This document shows, one piece after another, positions 63,850 through 64,000 of a stretch of 64,000 bases of DNA. Below the pieces are notes generated by a model. It was not told the DNA's origin. It was given only the letters and a program-made list of their open reading frames with translations, and searched no databases. Source of the DNA: Agitococcus sp. (GTDB lineage: Bacteria; Pseudomonadota; Gammaproteobacteria; Pseudomonadales; Moraxellaceae). Each line of letters opens with the position of its first letter. The first letter of the stretch is position 1. The position numbers and the translations under genes were made by a program. The DNA lies in assembly GCA_030646715.1 (NCBI GenBank), contig JAUSLJ010000033.1, positions 124,001 to 188,000 on the forward strand, written 5' to 3'.

Positions 63850-64000
63850 CATTTTCTCCGCCATAGCAATCGTATAAACCTTCCCTTGTTTTAATTTGCT
63901 GTAATTGCCAAACACTTCTTTAAAGGTTCGTGAAATAAAATCACGCAAGCCATTAATGGTCACTACGTAAAAACGACCACCGACTTCTAAATGTTCAAAG
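63847..64000 (-). CDS. C-terminal part of a probable SAM-dependent methyltransferase (truncated by window end)
   Basis: Manual translation: ...FEHLEVGGRFYVVTINGLRDFISRTFKEVFGNYSKLKQGKVYTIAMAEKM*. Confidence 0.55.
   Translation of the reverse strand, partial: FEHLEVGGRFYVVTINGLRDFISRTFKEVFGNYSKLKQGKVYTIAMAEKM

Overview
The window (about 45% GC by eye) looks like chromosomal DNA from a gammaproteobacterium. A Beggiatoa/Thiothrix-type relative is a guess I cannot verify. It is mostly conserved housekeeping and envelope genes: argH-algZ-algR, hemCDXY, a complete F1Fo ATP synthase operon (atpIBEFHAGDC), glmU-glmS, rmlBDAC, a complete pel exopolysaccharide operon (pelA, a split pelB, pelCDEFG), spoT-rpoZ-gmk, a type I restriction-modification (RM) locus, yicC/rph, and an Hpt plus REC-PAS-GGDEF-EAL pair. 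The most unusual structures are: (1) a GC-rich palindromic repeat family with AAATCYCCCC...GGGGATTT ends that brackets almost every gene of the type I RM locus, usually abuts stop codons in one polarity, supplies a ribosome-binding site for hsdR, and flanks a DUF559 (Vsr-like) nuclease gene on both sides; (2) a second repeat family with GGACTTA/TAAGTCC ends, two copies in the atp operon and one containing a copy of family 1 between yicC and rph; (3) a PelB split into an inner-membrane-anchored TPR protein and a separately secreted TPR/porin protein; (4) a set of three TCACC-AGT-GGTGA hairpins with compensatory arm changes, upstream of and inside a yhcG/DUF1016 nuclease gene. All family assignments are by recognition of protein sequence, with no database searches.
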